DNA of 64,000 bases from Nyssa sinensis (GCA_008638375.1 CM018046.1:46287206-46351205); one strand, 5' to 3'. Numbered from the stretch's first letter, positions 1-9,894 are shown. Made by a program: numbers and translations. The notes: generated by a model not told the origin, from the sequence alone.

Positions 1-911
1 ATTATTGTCCTTTAGCCACAAGTATTTTAAGTTTCTCTACATAAATTTTAATGTCTGTGTATCTTATTTAATTCTATGTTGAACAAAAGAAACTCTATCA
101 AATGATTTTAAATTTATGACTCTCTTGTCAAAATATTCACATGGTGAATTTTTTAAATTGACAAGTTAAGCTTGAAAAGATAAAGATAATACTCTGGTTG
201 CATACACAGTATTAGACAAGTAAATTATCCCACCGTCATTATTATTATTTTTAAATATATATAAATATATAAATTTTTTAAATAGATATGGCGTTGGGAT
301 TGCACCATATGAGCCGTTCATACCTAGTTTACATATGATTATTACTTGTAGAAGAGTGACTAATAGTATAACTATGAAAGTATGAACTAAAGATAATTTC
401 ACACCTTTTGTCCTAATTTTCAAACTAATCACGGTGATCATGCTTATATTACACAACATAGATTCTCACCTAATCAATTTTCTTTATATGATTTTTGTTC
501 TTAATAAAACTCAAAAACAAAGAAGTGTTGAATCATAAAAATTTTGTAACCCTTGTTATGATCTACCATCATAGAACTTATCTCGTATTCAACCATTAAG
601 CTCAACATGCAAGCTCCTATATGTTTAATAATGTTCGTGTATTGATAGATATTTTTTAGGAAACACAAAATGTCTAACTGAACTAATGACTTAAAAAACT
701 AAATCCAATTAGTTAATAACAGTAAAATAAATTTTACTTTCTCAAATCCCATTAATTAAGAATATCTCAACAACTCCTACAAAAGAGAAAAAATATGTAT
801 TTGACTTATAAATAATAACAACTTAATCCCACAATTTAATATTTTATTAGGATTGTTACTATTTTTAGAAGCTATTTTGTAGGAGTAAATTATGTATGTA
901 ATTCACCGAAT
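1..911. other. AT-rich intergenic DNA, no gene seen
   Basis: The stretch before the first retroelement is AT-rich with short A/T runs and stop codons in all frames. The one open frame (about 166-459, minus) has low-complexity composition and no recognisable domain, so I do not call it. No RNA gene or transposon end was recognised. Confidence 0.6.
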
Positions 912-1083
912 GTTCTTGATATACCATAAAAAGACAGGCCAATCAACACTTGACACGTATGACCACAGTCCGATTCTCGCTCAGCCAACGACATCCAGAT
1001 CATCACATAAGGTCGGAAGTGACCAAAACAAATATATCCAGAACTGATCACAGGGTCCAGACCAGAGCTTCAGATCTCGTCAC

Positions 1084-1227
1084 CGCCTTAGCGGATTCCG
1101 AGCAGAGAATAGGGAAACAGTCTCCAATACGGAAACTACCATTTATGATTATCTCTGCCTTAGCGGATTCCGGGCAGAGGATAAGGAAGCAGTCTCCAAT
1201 ACGGAAACTACCATTTATGATTATCTC
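1084..1227 (+). repeat. 72-bp tandem duplication inside the LTR U3
   Basis: Two adjacent 72-bp units (1084-1155 and 1156-1227), each beginning around GCCTTAGCGG and ending GATTATCTC, differ at only a few positions. The same pair is present in the 3' LTR (about 12379-12522), so the duplication predates insertion. Duplicated U3 units often act as enhancers in LTR elements; that role here is inference. Confidence 0.85.
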
Positions 1228-1326
1228 CATCTACGACTCAATGCCCACAAGGTAACTGCAATCTCCGATGATCATATCCCTATATTCATGGCGTCGAATC
1301 CTAATCAACTTAGGAAAGCTTCGGCC

Positions 1327-1335
1327 TATATATTA
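1327..1335 (+). promoter_or_regulatory. LTR TATA box
   Basis: TATATATTA followed by AAACCCTAG lies about 190 bp before the LTR end, a normal place for the U3 promoter. The same motif is in the 3' LTR (about 12622) and in the LTR fragment at 14641-15032. Confidence 0.6.
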
Positions 1336-1524
1336 AACCCTAGAGGTACGCTATCAATTTCATGCTCATTCTTTGACTTTCAATACAGTCTTTCAATTCC
1401 CTTACTCACTTAAGCATCGGAGCGGCTACCGCCGGAGCCAATCCGGTGGTCCTCTGATCATCTTTCTGAGTGTTCTACAGGTCACGGAGCCCTTACGTGT
1501 TGCGAGTCAAAAAGTGCAGCATCA

Positions 1525-1543
1525 GTTTGGCGCCGTCTGTGGG
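1525..1543 (+). other. Primer-binding site
   Basis: Directly after the LTR comes GTTTGGCGCCGTCTGTGGG. The TGGCGCC core pairs with the acceptor end of plant tRNA-Asp, but the match weakens after about nine bases, as is common in Tat-type elements. The minus-strand relative has the closely similar GTTTGGCGCCTTCTGTGAG next to its LTR. Confidence 0.8.
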
Positions 1544-1602
1544 AAACGACTAATCTCTACGTGCTTTATTCGTAAACTCATCTTTTTCCCTACCGGAAAA
1601 CC

Positions 1603-3965
1603 ATGGCACCAAATCTCCGACCCCGACAGAATACTCAGAGTTCGCAAAACGCTCAGCGTCAGCCGTCTGCTCCACGCACAAGAGGACCAGCGGCCAACCC
1701 TATGCGACAAGAGATCGAAGCAATAAAACGACACAATGAACTGGTGCAGGAGCAGCTGCTAGCCATTACCAGGACGCTGGCAACGCTCACGCAGAACCAA
1801 GCGGCGGCTTCTCCTAGCCCGCCGGTCAACTTCGTTGCAGGAACACAACCCCCGGTTGCCACGGGGAATGAAGAACTTCGCGGGCAGGCCCCCGCTAACC
1901 AGCCTGGGCACCCTTCAGGCGTTGCTCACGCTGGCCGAGATCCACAGCCATCAACAGTCCCTGGCTGGGGAACATCCGCTTTTGTCCCCGACGTACATTA
2001 CCGGAGTACTACCCGAGCCCCAACTCCTAGGGTTTCGGGAGCACCCCCGGCACCACAGGAACCTTATCATGCAGCGCCAGCCCCACCGGTTCGGGTTCCT
2101 CCTCCATCCGAAGGGCGCGCTCCACCCTATTACCCTGAAGCCGAGGCTGTCAGGCAGGGTTCACAAGATGTCAGACTCAGAGACCCGCGAAGGGAAGAGG
2201 AGATTGCCGAGTCTATGGACCGGACAATCGGCTTAAGAGGACCTCAGAACCCTCCAGAGCAGGACGAACTGGCCAGGCTGCTCGGAAGACTAGCCACTCC
2301 GTTTACCCACGCCATCATGTCTGAAGAGAGGCCTAGAAAGTTCGTGGTGCCCAAATTCACTCTCTACGACGGATCTGGAGATCCAGGAGATCACCTATCT
2401 CATTACCAGCATACGATGGCCCTTCACGGAGCCTCAGATGCTTTCATGTGCCGAACGTTCATCACCAGCTTGAAGGGAACGGCTCTGAAGTGGTTCCACA
2501 ACCTCCCTCCGAACTCCGTTGCTAGCTTTTACGAGCTCGGTAGACAGTTCTTGGATAGGTTTATGACCAGCAGGAGGCTCAGAAGGGGACCAGAATTCCT
2601 GCTGAACGTTAGGCAGACTAGGGAGGAATCCCTTCGGGCCTACATTGCCCGCTTCAACACCGAGCTCACTGAGATCACGGATTGCAGCCCGAAATTCCTT
2701 GTTGCGGCCCTTACTGCCGGGCTTGCCCAAGGTGGCTTCAGAGACTCCTTGACAAAAAGCCCCCCGGCTGATATGGCAGCATTGATGGATCGGGCCAAAA
2801 AATACATCAACCTTGAAGAAGCCAACCGCTCAGCCCAGAAGGGCAAGGATCAGACCCAAAGGGATAATCCGAAGCGGGAGGACCATAAGAAGGAGGATCA
2901 CAGAAGAGACTCCAACAAAAAGAGGGTCAGAAGCCCAGATAAGAAAACAGCTCCCAGAGCTGTGTACAACTCCGCACCAAGGGAGTTCACCAACTTCACG
3001 CCTTTGAACACCACTCCGAACCAGGTACTCCGGCAGATCCGAGATCGGGAGAACCTGAGGTGGCCAGAGCCGATCAAAGGAGATCCCAGCCTGCGGGACC
3101 AAAGTAAGTATTGCAATTTCCATAAAGATCATGGGCATACTACTAACACTTGCAGGACCCTCCGATATGAGATAGAACAGCTCATAAAGAAGGGACGTCT
3201 TCGGGAGTTCGTTAAACAAGACGGAAGGCAGAACCCCCAAGAAGACAAGCCTCAGCAGCGGCCAGATCAGAGGCCCGAACAGAGGCAAGAGCAGCGGGAA
3301 GGACGAAACGAGCCTCAGAGGCAGAACAACCATGTTATCTACGTCCTCCATGCTGACTCCCCTGTTACAGGAATGTCCAACAGGGCGAGAAAAAGATATG
3401 CTCGGGAGGCCAGAACCGCCCCAAGCATCTTGCAGGTCTCCAACGTCGAAAAGAGGCTCAAGACAGGGCCAGAGATCCAGTTCACCGAGCAAGATCTAGC
3501 AGGGGTACACTGCCCTCACAGTGATGCCCTTGTTATCACCCTCAGAATCGCCAACTTCGAAACTAGAAGAGTCCTAGTCGACACTGGCAGCTCAGTCAAT
3601 ATCCTATTCTACGAACCGCTTAAGCGGATGGGCATAGACCAGGACAGCGTCAAGCCCACCACTGCCGTAATGGCAGCTTTTGATGGCAGCCTTAGCACCC
3701 CCTGGGGAGAGTTGACCTTCCTACCACTATTGGGGAAGGTGAAGGGCAGAAGACCACCATCTCAGAGTACATGGTGTTGAACATGAAGTCTCCATACAAC
3801 GTCATCATTGGGAGACCCTGGTTACACCAGATAGGGGCGGTCACTTCGACCTTTCATCAGTGTCTGAAGTACGTCCACAATCAAAGCGTGCACTCGGTCC
3901 GAGGATGTCAGCCAACCTCACGAGAATGTCACGCTATTGCCCTCAAAGAGACAGCCCCAAAATAG
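1603..3965 (+). CDS. Gag-protease polyprotein of the Tat element (one frameshift)
   Basis: Gag starts at ATG 1603, 78 bp after the LTR. A proline/glutamine-rich N-terminus is followed by a retrotransposon gag domain (PF03732 type) near residues 246-410, a basic linker, and a CHHC-type zinc knuckle near residue 502 (CNFHKDHGHTTNTC). The aspartic protease motif VDTGSS lies near residue 658. The frame opened at 1603 stops at 3778-3780. The conserved protease C-terminal part (with YNVIIGRPWLH) instead lies in the next frame up to 3965, so a one-base indel near 3720 breaks the ORF; the minus-strand relative has no shift there. The ORF then ends at a UAG at 3963 that is probably read through into RT. 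Gag packages element RNA into particles, and protease processes the polyprotein. Confidence 0.9.
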
Positions 3966-3971
3966 CAATTA
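3963..3971 (+). promoter_or_regulatory. Probable programmed leaky stop (UAG CAA UUA) between protease and RT
   Basis: The protease frame ends in TAG CAA TTA, which fits the tobamovirus-type readthrough context UAG-CAR-YYA. The frame after the stop stays open without interruption to the RT domain (ORF to 4838). The diverged minus-strand element has TAG CAA TCA at the same place (18692-18700), also fitting CAR-YYA. Same position and same context in two families argue for a functional recoding site rather than random decay. Readthrough itself is inferred. Confidence 0.7.
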
Positions 3972-4838
3972 CAGTACACTCGGGACCGTGCAGATCCGGT
4001 TTTCACTCACACTCCCGAGGTGGAAGATTGCCCATCCGGCGTTGAAGAGCCCCTGAGCCCAAGGGGGCGTGATAGTCAAGCCAAGCCTGTTGGCGAGCCC
4101 ATCAAGATACTGGTCAGTTCAGGAGCAGAGGGGCGTTATTTGTACATCGGTCCAGACCTTACGCCCGCCGAGCGGGAAAAGATAGTCAGGTTTCTGAAGA
4201 ACAACCTCTCTATCTTTGCTTGGGAGACTAGGGACATGGAGGGAATAGATCCTAATCTGATAACTCACAAACTAATGGTAGATCCAGACCACCCCCCGGT
4301 CAGACAGAAGAGAAGACCGATCGCTCCCGAACGGCATCGGGTTATAAACGAAGAAGTCCAGAGGCTGCTGGACGCCAGGATGATACGGGAAGTTTTTTAT
4401 CCCGAGTGGTTAGCCAACACTGTGCTCGTCAAGAAGAAGAACGGCAAGTGGAGAGTCTGTGTTGACTATACAGACCTTAACAAAGCATGTCCCAAGGACA
4501 GCTTCCCACTACCAAGAATAGATCAACTGGTTGACGCCACTGCAGGGCATGAGCTTATGAGTTTCATGGACGCCTACTCTGGATACAACCAGATCCAAAA
4601 GTACCCTCCAGATCAGGAAAAGACCGCCTTCATAACCGAAAGAGGACTCTATTGCTACAGAGTGATGCCTTTCGGTTTAAAGAATGCTGGAGCCACTTAC
4701 CAACGGTTGGTGAACAAGATGTTCAGCCCACTGCTTGGCAGCACCATGGAGGTATACATCGACGACATGCTGGTAAAGAGCCTCCAGAAAGACAGCCACC
4801 TCCAGCATTTAGCCCAGACCTTCGATATCCTCAGATAG
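3966..4838 (+). CDS. Pol part 1: linker and reverse transcriptase fingers/palm
   Basis: The frame is continuous with the protease across the UAG at 3963 and needs no new start, although an ATG exists at 4020. The RT core is plain: WRVCVDYTDLNKACPKD, the catalytic FMDAYSGYNQI, MPFGLKNAGATYQR, and the YIDDM box. The frame ends in TAG at 4836-4838, just before the conserved HKMKLNPSKC block that continues in the same frame. This second TAG is followed by CAC AAG, which is not a readthrough context, so I read it as an inactivating nonsense mutation inside RT. Confidence 0.88.
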   Translation, partial: QLQYTRDRADPVFTHTPEVEDCPSGVEEPLSPRGRDSQAKPVGEPIKILVSSGAEGRYLYIGPDLTPAEREKIVRFLKNNLSIFAWETRDMEGIDPNLITHKLMVDPDHPPVRQKRRPIAPERHRVINEEVQRLLDARMIREVFYPEWLANTVLVKKKNGKWRVCVDYTDLNKACPKDSFPLPRIDQLVDATAGHELMSFMDAYSGYNQIQKYPPDQEKTAFITERGLYCYRVMPFGLKNAGATYQRLVNKMFSPLLGSTMEVYIDDMLVKSLQKDSHLQHLAQTFDILR

Positions 4839-7307
4839 CACAAGATGAAGCTCAACCCCTCGAAATGTACCTTCGGAGTTACGAAGGAAAAATTCTTGGG
4901 GTACATCGTCTCTCAAAGAGGTATCGAAGCAGATCCCACTCAGATCCAAGCCCTGATTGGACTGAAGTCGCCAAAGACCAGAAAGGAGATTCAGGCACTG
5001 AACGGCAGAGTCGCCGCATTGAGCAGATTTATATCCAAGTCCACCGATCGCTGCCTACCTTTCTTCAAAGCTCTAAAGGGCGGCAAGGCTTTGCAATGGA
5101 CAGAAGAATGCGAGCATTCCTTCCAAGAACTAAAGGAGTACTTAGCCTCTCCAGAGCTCCTGTCAAAACCTGTACAAGGAGAAAAGCTGCTCCTGTACCT
5201 AGCAGTCTCTGAGAACGCGGTCAGTTCCGCACTAATCAGACAGGACAAAGGAGTACAGAGGCCTATATTCTACGTCAGTAGGGCACTACTCGACACGGAA
5301 AAAAGATACCCAGAAGTAGAGAAGCTGGCCTATGCCTTGGTCGTATCAGCCCGAAAGCTTCGACCTTACTTCCAGGCCCATCCAATTGAGATTCCAACTG
5401 CTTATCCTCTAAAGTCAATACTGAGGAAACCCGAGGTATCGGGAAGATTGGTCAAGTGGTCTGTGGAGCTAGGGGAGTTTGACATAGCATATGTACCCCG
5501 AAACTCCATCAAAGGGCAGGCCTTAGCCGACTTTGTAGCCGAGTTCACCCCGGCACTGCAGAACGAAGCACAAATCGCCGAAACTACAGGAACCTGGCTG
5601 CTGTATATTGATGGATCGTCAACCGATCAAGGATCAGGGGTAGGACTGGTGCTACAGTCCCCTGATGGACTTACGTCGGAAAAAGCAGTCAGCCTGGGAT
5701 TTAAAGCTTCTAATAATGAAGCTGAATATGAGGCCCTAATCTTAGGGATGAAGCTTGCCCTGGAATGCGAGGCTCAGAACCTCGATGTCTTCTCTGACTC
5801 CCAACTGGTAGTAAGCCAAGTTTTGGGAGAGTTTGCCATTAAGGATGACAGGATGCTTCGGTACTCCGAACTGGTAAACCATTTAAAGCATTCTTTCCAG
5901 ACTTTCACTATCCAGAAGATTGAGAGAAGTCAGAACTGCAGAGCAGATGCTCTGGCTAACATGGCCTCCCGCCTCAAGTCTGAAACAGACTCCACCGTTA
6001 AAATCTCTTTTCAGCCAGGATCCAGCATTGAGGGAGCATCAGTTGCTCAAGTTGATGAACAGTCCCAGAGCTGGATGACCCCAATCCTCCAGTATCTAAG
6101 ATCCGGGCTCCTCCCAGAGGATAAAAACAAAGCCAGGAGAATCCGAATCAGAGCGGCTCGGTACCTGATCTTGAACAACAAACTTTACAGGAGGTCATAT
6201 TCTCAACCTCTGTTAAAATGTTTGGCTCCAGACGAGTCACAATATGTTTTGGCTGAAATTCACGAGGGAATTTGCGGGAATCACAATGGGGGCAGAACTA
6301 TAGCCCACCGAGCTCTATCACAGGGCTACTACTGGCCCGGCATGCTGAAACAGGCTAAAGAATATGTTCGGAAGTGTGACAAATGTCAGAGATTCGCCTC
6401 GTACCAACACCAGCCTCAGCACGAGCTCATCCCGATTCCTAGCCCCTGGCCCTTTGCTCAATGGGGAATGGACATTGTGGGCCCGTTACCACGAGCACCT
6501 CCAAACAGGAAGTACCTCCTGGTGGCTATCGACTACTTCTCTAAATGGGCCGAAGCCGAACCTTTAACGCATATTACAGAAAAGGAAGTCGAAAGCTTTA
6601 CCTGGAAGAATATTGTCTGCAGGTTTGGCATACCACGTGTAATTATCTCGGATAATGGGACACAATTTACTGGTAAAGGCTTCAAGGCATTCTGCGAAAA
6701 TCTCAACATCAGGCAGCACTTTGCCTCTCCAGGCCATCCACAAGCCAATGGGCAGGCAGAGGTCACCAACCGAACAATCCTCGATGGGTTAAAGAAAAGG
6801 TTGGAACAAGCCAAAGGGAAGTGGGCAGAAGAGCTCCCAGGAGTCCTTTGGGCCTACCGTACAACCAGAAGAACTCCCACCTCTGAAACACCCTTCTCAT
6901 TAGCCTATGGGACAGAAGCAGTAATTCCGGTTGAAATCGGTATGCCAACTCTGAGGACTGAGGCCTTTGAGCAAGAATCCAATGATCAGCAGCTGATGGA
7001 GAACTTGGATTTGCTCGAGGAGAGAAGGGATCAAGCCAGCATCAGGATGGAAGCCTACCAACAAAGAATGGTCAATAAATCCAGGATAGGACTCAAGACA
7101 GTCAGCTTTCAAGTTGGAGACTTCGTCTTAAGAAGAGTCTTTCAGAACACCAAGGATCCCACCATGGGAAAATTGTCACCAAATTGGGAGGGCCCCTACA
7201 AAGTGACGAAGGTCGTTCGACCTACCACTTACTGGCTTGAAGACACGACTGGGAAACCTGTTCCTAGGCCATGGAACGTAGAACACTTGCGGAAGTATTA
7301 TCAATAA
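4839..7307 (+). CDS. Pol part 2: RT thumb, two RNase H domains and integrase
   Basis: Same frame as the RT segment (first ATG 4845). It starts with the RT connection (KMKLNPSKCTFGV, then KFLGYIVSQRGIE). A Ty3-type RNase H follows (FYVSRALLDTEKRY). A second RNase H (LLYIDGSSTDQGSG, NNEAEYEALI, FSDSQLVV, ADALANMAS) has the D-E-D core of the extra plant/archaeal-like RNase H that defines the Tat lineage. Integrase follows, with an HHCC zinc finger (H-x-H then CDKCQRF) and a DDE core (GMDIVGPLP, ISDNGTQF, the E in GQAEVTNRT). The C-terminus ends WNVEHLRKYYQ. I see no further break after 4838, so this half is intact. Confidence 0.92.
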   Translation, partial: HKMKLNPSKCTFGVTKEKFLGYIVSQRGIEADPTQIQALIGLKSPKTRKEIQALNGRVAALSRFISKSTDRCLPFFKALKGGKALQWTEECEHSFQELKEYLASPELLSKPVQGEKLLLYLAVSENAVSSALIRQDKGVQRPIFYVSRALLDTEKRYPEVEKLAYALVVSARKLRPYFQAHPIEIPTAYPLKSILRKPEVSGRLVKWSVELGEFDIAYVPRNSIKGQALADFVAEFTPALQNEAQIAETTGTWLLYIDGSSTDQGSGVGLVLQSPDGLTSEKAVSLGFKASNNEAEYEALILGMKLALECEAQNLDVFSDSQLVVSQVLGEFAIKDDRMLRYSELVNHLKHSFQTFTIQKIERSQNCRADALANMASRLKSETDSTVKISFQPGSSIEGASVAQVDEQSQSWMTPILQYLRSGLLPEDKNKARRIRIRAARYLILNNKLYRRSYSQPLLKCLAPDESQYVLAEIHEGICGNHNGGRTIAHRALSQGYYWPGMLKQAKEYVRKCDKCQRFASYQHQPQHELIPIPSPWPFAQWGMDIVGPLPRAPPNRKYLLVAIDYFSKWAEAEPLTHITEKEVESFTWKNIVCRFGIPRVIISDNGTQFTGKGFKAFCENLNIRQHFASPGHPQANGQAEVTNRTILDGLKKRLEQAKGKWAEELPGVLWAYRTTRRTPTSETPFSLAYGTEAVIPVEIGMPTLRTEAFEQESNDQQLMENLDLLEERRDQASIRMEAYQQRMVNKSRIGLKTVSFQVGDFVLRRVFQNTKDPTMGKLSPNWEGPYKVTKVVRPTTYWLEDTTGKPVPRPWNVEHLRKYYQ

Positions 7308-7336
7308 AAAATTTTTCTTTTACTTCCTTAAAACTA

Positions 7337-8079
7337 TTCATCTATTAATGCACAGGCCTCCAGAGCCTGGTCCATCTATTAATGCACAAGTCTTATGACT
7401 TGGTCCATCTATTAATGCACGGGCCTCCAGAGCCTGGTCCATCTATTAATGCACGGGCCTCCAGAGCCTGGTCCATCTATTAATGCACAGGCCTCCAGAG
7501 CCTGGTCCATCTATTAATGCACAAGTCTTATGACTTGGTCCATCTATTAATGCACAAGTCTTATGACTTGGTCCATCTATTAATGCACGGGCCTCCAGAG
7601 CCTGGTCCATCTATTAATGCACAGGCTTCCAGAGCCTGGTCCATCTAAGCCTGGTCCATCTATTAATGCACGGGCCTCCAGAGCCTGGTCCATCTATTAA
7701 TGCACAGGCCTCCAGAGCCTGGTCCATCTATTAATGCACAAGTCTTATGACTTGGTCCATCTATTAATGCACAAGTCTTATGACTTGGTCCATCTATTAA
7801 TGCACGGGCCTCCAGAGCCTGGTCCATCTATTAATGCACAGGCCTCCAGAGCCTGGTCCATCTAAGCCTGGTCCATCTATTAATGCACAAGTCTTATGAC
7901 TTGGTCCATCTATTAATGCACAAGTCTTATGACTTGGTCCATCTATTAATGCACGGGCCTCCAGAGCCTGGTCCATCTATTAATGCACAGGCCTCCAGAG
8001 CCTGGTCCATCTATTAATGCACAAGTCTTATGACTTGGTCCATCTATTAATGCACAGGCCCTCAGAGCCTGGACCATCC
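7337..8079 (+). repeat. 33-34 bp hairpin-forming tandem repeats (about 21 units) downstream of pol
   Basis: About 21 units share CCATCTATTAATGCAC, then one of two cores, then GGT. Type A has CAGGC-loop-GCCTG (or CGGGC, which keeps pairing with a G-U). Type B has CAAGTC-TTAT-GACTTG. Many units follow a higher-order B-B-A'-A pattern, and two 15-bp partial units (near 7650 and 7864) interrupt the array. Tandem repeats in the 3' untranslated region are known for Tat/Ogre elements and can seed satellites. Confidence 0.93.
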
Positions 8080-8367
8080 CCAACTAGCGGGTTCTGTAAT
8101 CCAGTCTATCCAAAGGCAGAAATTCCGAGCACCTGTCAACTAAAGTTTACTAGAACGGAATACCTCGGATCTGACACTTACATTATTTGACTTATCTGTC
8201 AAATAAATCAGCACCATGGTTTCAACCAAAGGTGAAGTACTTCGATTCTGGCATTTTTCTAAGTTTTTGATTTGTTTTCAGAACAATCGGCAACACATTA
8301 GAAGATGCTTAAGTTTCAAAAGAGCACATTCACAGAAAGTATCAGCTCAGAGAAGAAAAAATTCAAC

Positions 8368-8373
8368 TTTATT
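8368..8373 (-). terminator. AATAAA polyadenylation signal, minus strand
   Basis: AATAAA on the minus strand lies about 370 bp downstream of the small antisense ORF (8744-9091), beyond the 12-bp repeat. It is a plausible 3' end for antisense transcripts of this region. Motif evidence only. Confidence 0.35.
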
Positions 8374-8403
8374 AATAACTCAAAAAGATTTACATCAGTA
8401 CCA

Positions 8404-8509
8404 AGAAGCTACTACAGAAGCTATTACAAAAGCTATTACAGAAGCTACTACAGAAGCTACTACAGAAGCTATTACAGAAGCTATTACAGAAGCTATTACA
8501 GAAGCTACG
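8404..8509. repeat. 12-bp tandem repeat (AGAAGCTATTAC type)
   Basis: About nine copies of AGAAGCTATTAC or AGAAGCTACTAC. The period is a multiple of three, so all frames stay open through it and it creates artificial repetitive ORFs on both strands. I do not call a protein from these frames. Confidence 0.9.
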
Positions 8510-8743
8510 CTTGGCAACATAATGGCTCTTCTCCTGGGATGATAAAGGGGCACAAGATCCAAAACCTTCAAAACCGCCTTCATCGGCTCCATTTGAAAGG
8601 AAGGAACCCTGAACCCCAATCTGCATCAAGTAGTGCCCAGGCCATTTCATCATCACTATCACTGGTCCCATGACCAACGGATGATGAGGGCTCTGAGCCT
8701 CAGGAGACTATTCATTCTCCACCTTTGTAATCGGCATGACTCC

Positions 8744-9091
8744 TCAGAAGAGTAAAGCAAGGGTCTCTGCCAAGACACATGGGGGGGAAGGTAGTCTACC
8801 TTCAATCTTCTTCTTCACACCGTCTGTTTCACCCCAGCCACTTAGTGCAAGGGTCTCTAACAGAGCGTGAGGAAGGAAAGGCAACTCACCTTCGTCTTCA
8901 TCACCAACACCCCAGGCCTCGGTTGAATCAGGGAGGGGCCACCACCAATCGGAGAAATCTCGACCGGATGCCAGAGGAAACAAGAAGACTTGGGCCTCCT
9001 TCAATCCTTCCTTGGAGACTGAAAAAAGGGGGAGGTTAACTCTCGGCCACAGGCTCATTATTCCTAACTCAGGCAAGGAATCTTCCATCAT
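8744..9091 (-). CDS. Possible small antisense ORF in the Tat element, unknown function
   Basis: A 115-codon minus-strand frame starts with two Met codons. A TATA-like TCTATATATATGG lies at about 9189-9201, 100 bp upstream of the start, and AATAAA lies downstream at 8368. The protein is acidic and contains two similar segments (LPFLPHALLETLAL and LPSPPCVLAETLAL) from an internal duplication. I recognise no domain. Its promoter region and 3' flank loosely resemble those of the larger antisense gene at 9895-11800, so it may be a decayed partial duplicate. It may equally be non-coding. Confidence 0.3.
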   Translation of the reverse strand: MMEDSLPELGIMSLWPRVNLPLFSVSKEGLKEAQVFLFPLASGRDFSDWWWPLPDSTEAWGVGDEDEGELPFLPHALLETLALSGWGETDGVKKKIEGRLPSPPCVLAETLALLF

Positions 9092-9894
9092 CTCCGGACG
9101 AATGGGAGAAATTCCGGCAGCATATGAGGTTTCTCTCACGAACAAATCGGGGAGCAAAAGGGTTGAGCACAACCGTATGCCCCGTTTCCATATATATAGA
9201 CCCTTGGAATCCAAAAGCCACCCAACTGAACCGTCGCAACGGTGAAAAAGAGAGTGGCCTTGAAAACCCAAACGACGGTCGAATGACTAAGCGGTGCATT
9301 AAATAAGCCTCTTCAATATACCAAGAGACAGAGTACAGAATTCTCAAGACATAGACCGCAGTCCAGTACTTAAGCTCCCAAATCAATAAAGAGGGGAACA
9401 AAGTCTAAAGTAAATAGACCCCCATTCAGACCTACTGGTCTTAACTATTTCATAACAGGTCAAGACACGTAACAAAGACCAAGCAGATCGGATATATCCC
9501 AATCCCAAGTACTCAGCATACCGAGCATCATAATAACGAGCACAAGCTGCTCGGTTAACCTCACCGACTCTTAATTCAGAGCAGTCTATCTCAGAACTCT
9601 ACAGGGACCCACTCCCGCTCTGTCAGGCTCTATCTATCTGGCTATATCTACTTTCTCTTCTTATTTTAATAAGGCAGATCTATATTCACTATTCCATGAC
9701 AAGTATTGAAAATTAAGAAAGCAACTATTTGATCTAGCATGCAAAGGGTTCAGAGCAGCCACACTTGCAACAAAATTCACAAGAAGGAAAAATACAAGCA
9801 GAATCTGAAGAAAAGTCAATCTTATTGATCAGAAGGGAGAATGTATTCACTACATCAAAAAAAAAAAAAAAAGGTCAAAAGCCTATAAAAAGCC

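Larger units (their letters stand above)
917..1524 (+). repeat. 5' LTR of the Tat element
   Basis: This 608-bp direct repeat matches 12212-12819 except at two positions (T/C in the second 72-bp repeat unit, G/A near the 3' end). It starts TGATATACC and ends GCAGCATCA. It carries a TATA box near 1327 and a telobox-like AAACCCTAG just after it, which mark the U3/R boundary region. It also contains a 72-bp internal tandem duplication. Confidence 0.96.

Noticed and set aside
950..1255. Open frame of 101 codons in the LTR, repeated at 12245-12550
   Set aside because: Present only because the 72-bp tandem unit is a multiple of three; lies in LTR U3 and has no domain.
2830..3492. 220-codon open frame on the minus strand inside gag
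   Set aside because: It mirrors the gag-protease frame on the other strand, has biased composition and no domain; treated as a shadow.
4836..4838. Second UAG in pol as another recoding site
   Set aside because: It lies inside the RT domain, is followed by CAC AAG (no readthrough context), and separates two parts of one domain; a nonsense mutation fits better.
7337..8079. Regular 33-34 bp repeats with inner hairpins, superficially like a CRISPR array
   Set aside because: Units are directly abutting with no unique spacers, no cas genes exist, and the tract lies inside a plant retroelement.
8216..8677. Overlapping ORFs with long Tyr/Ser or Ala/Thr/Glu repeats
   Set aside because: Produced by the 12-bp tandem repeat in all frames; no conserved flanking domain.
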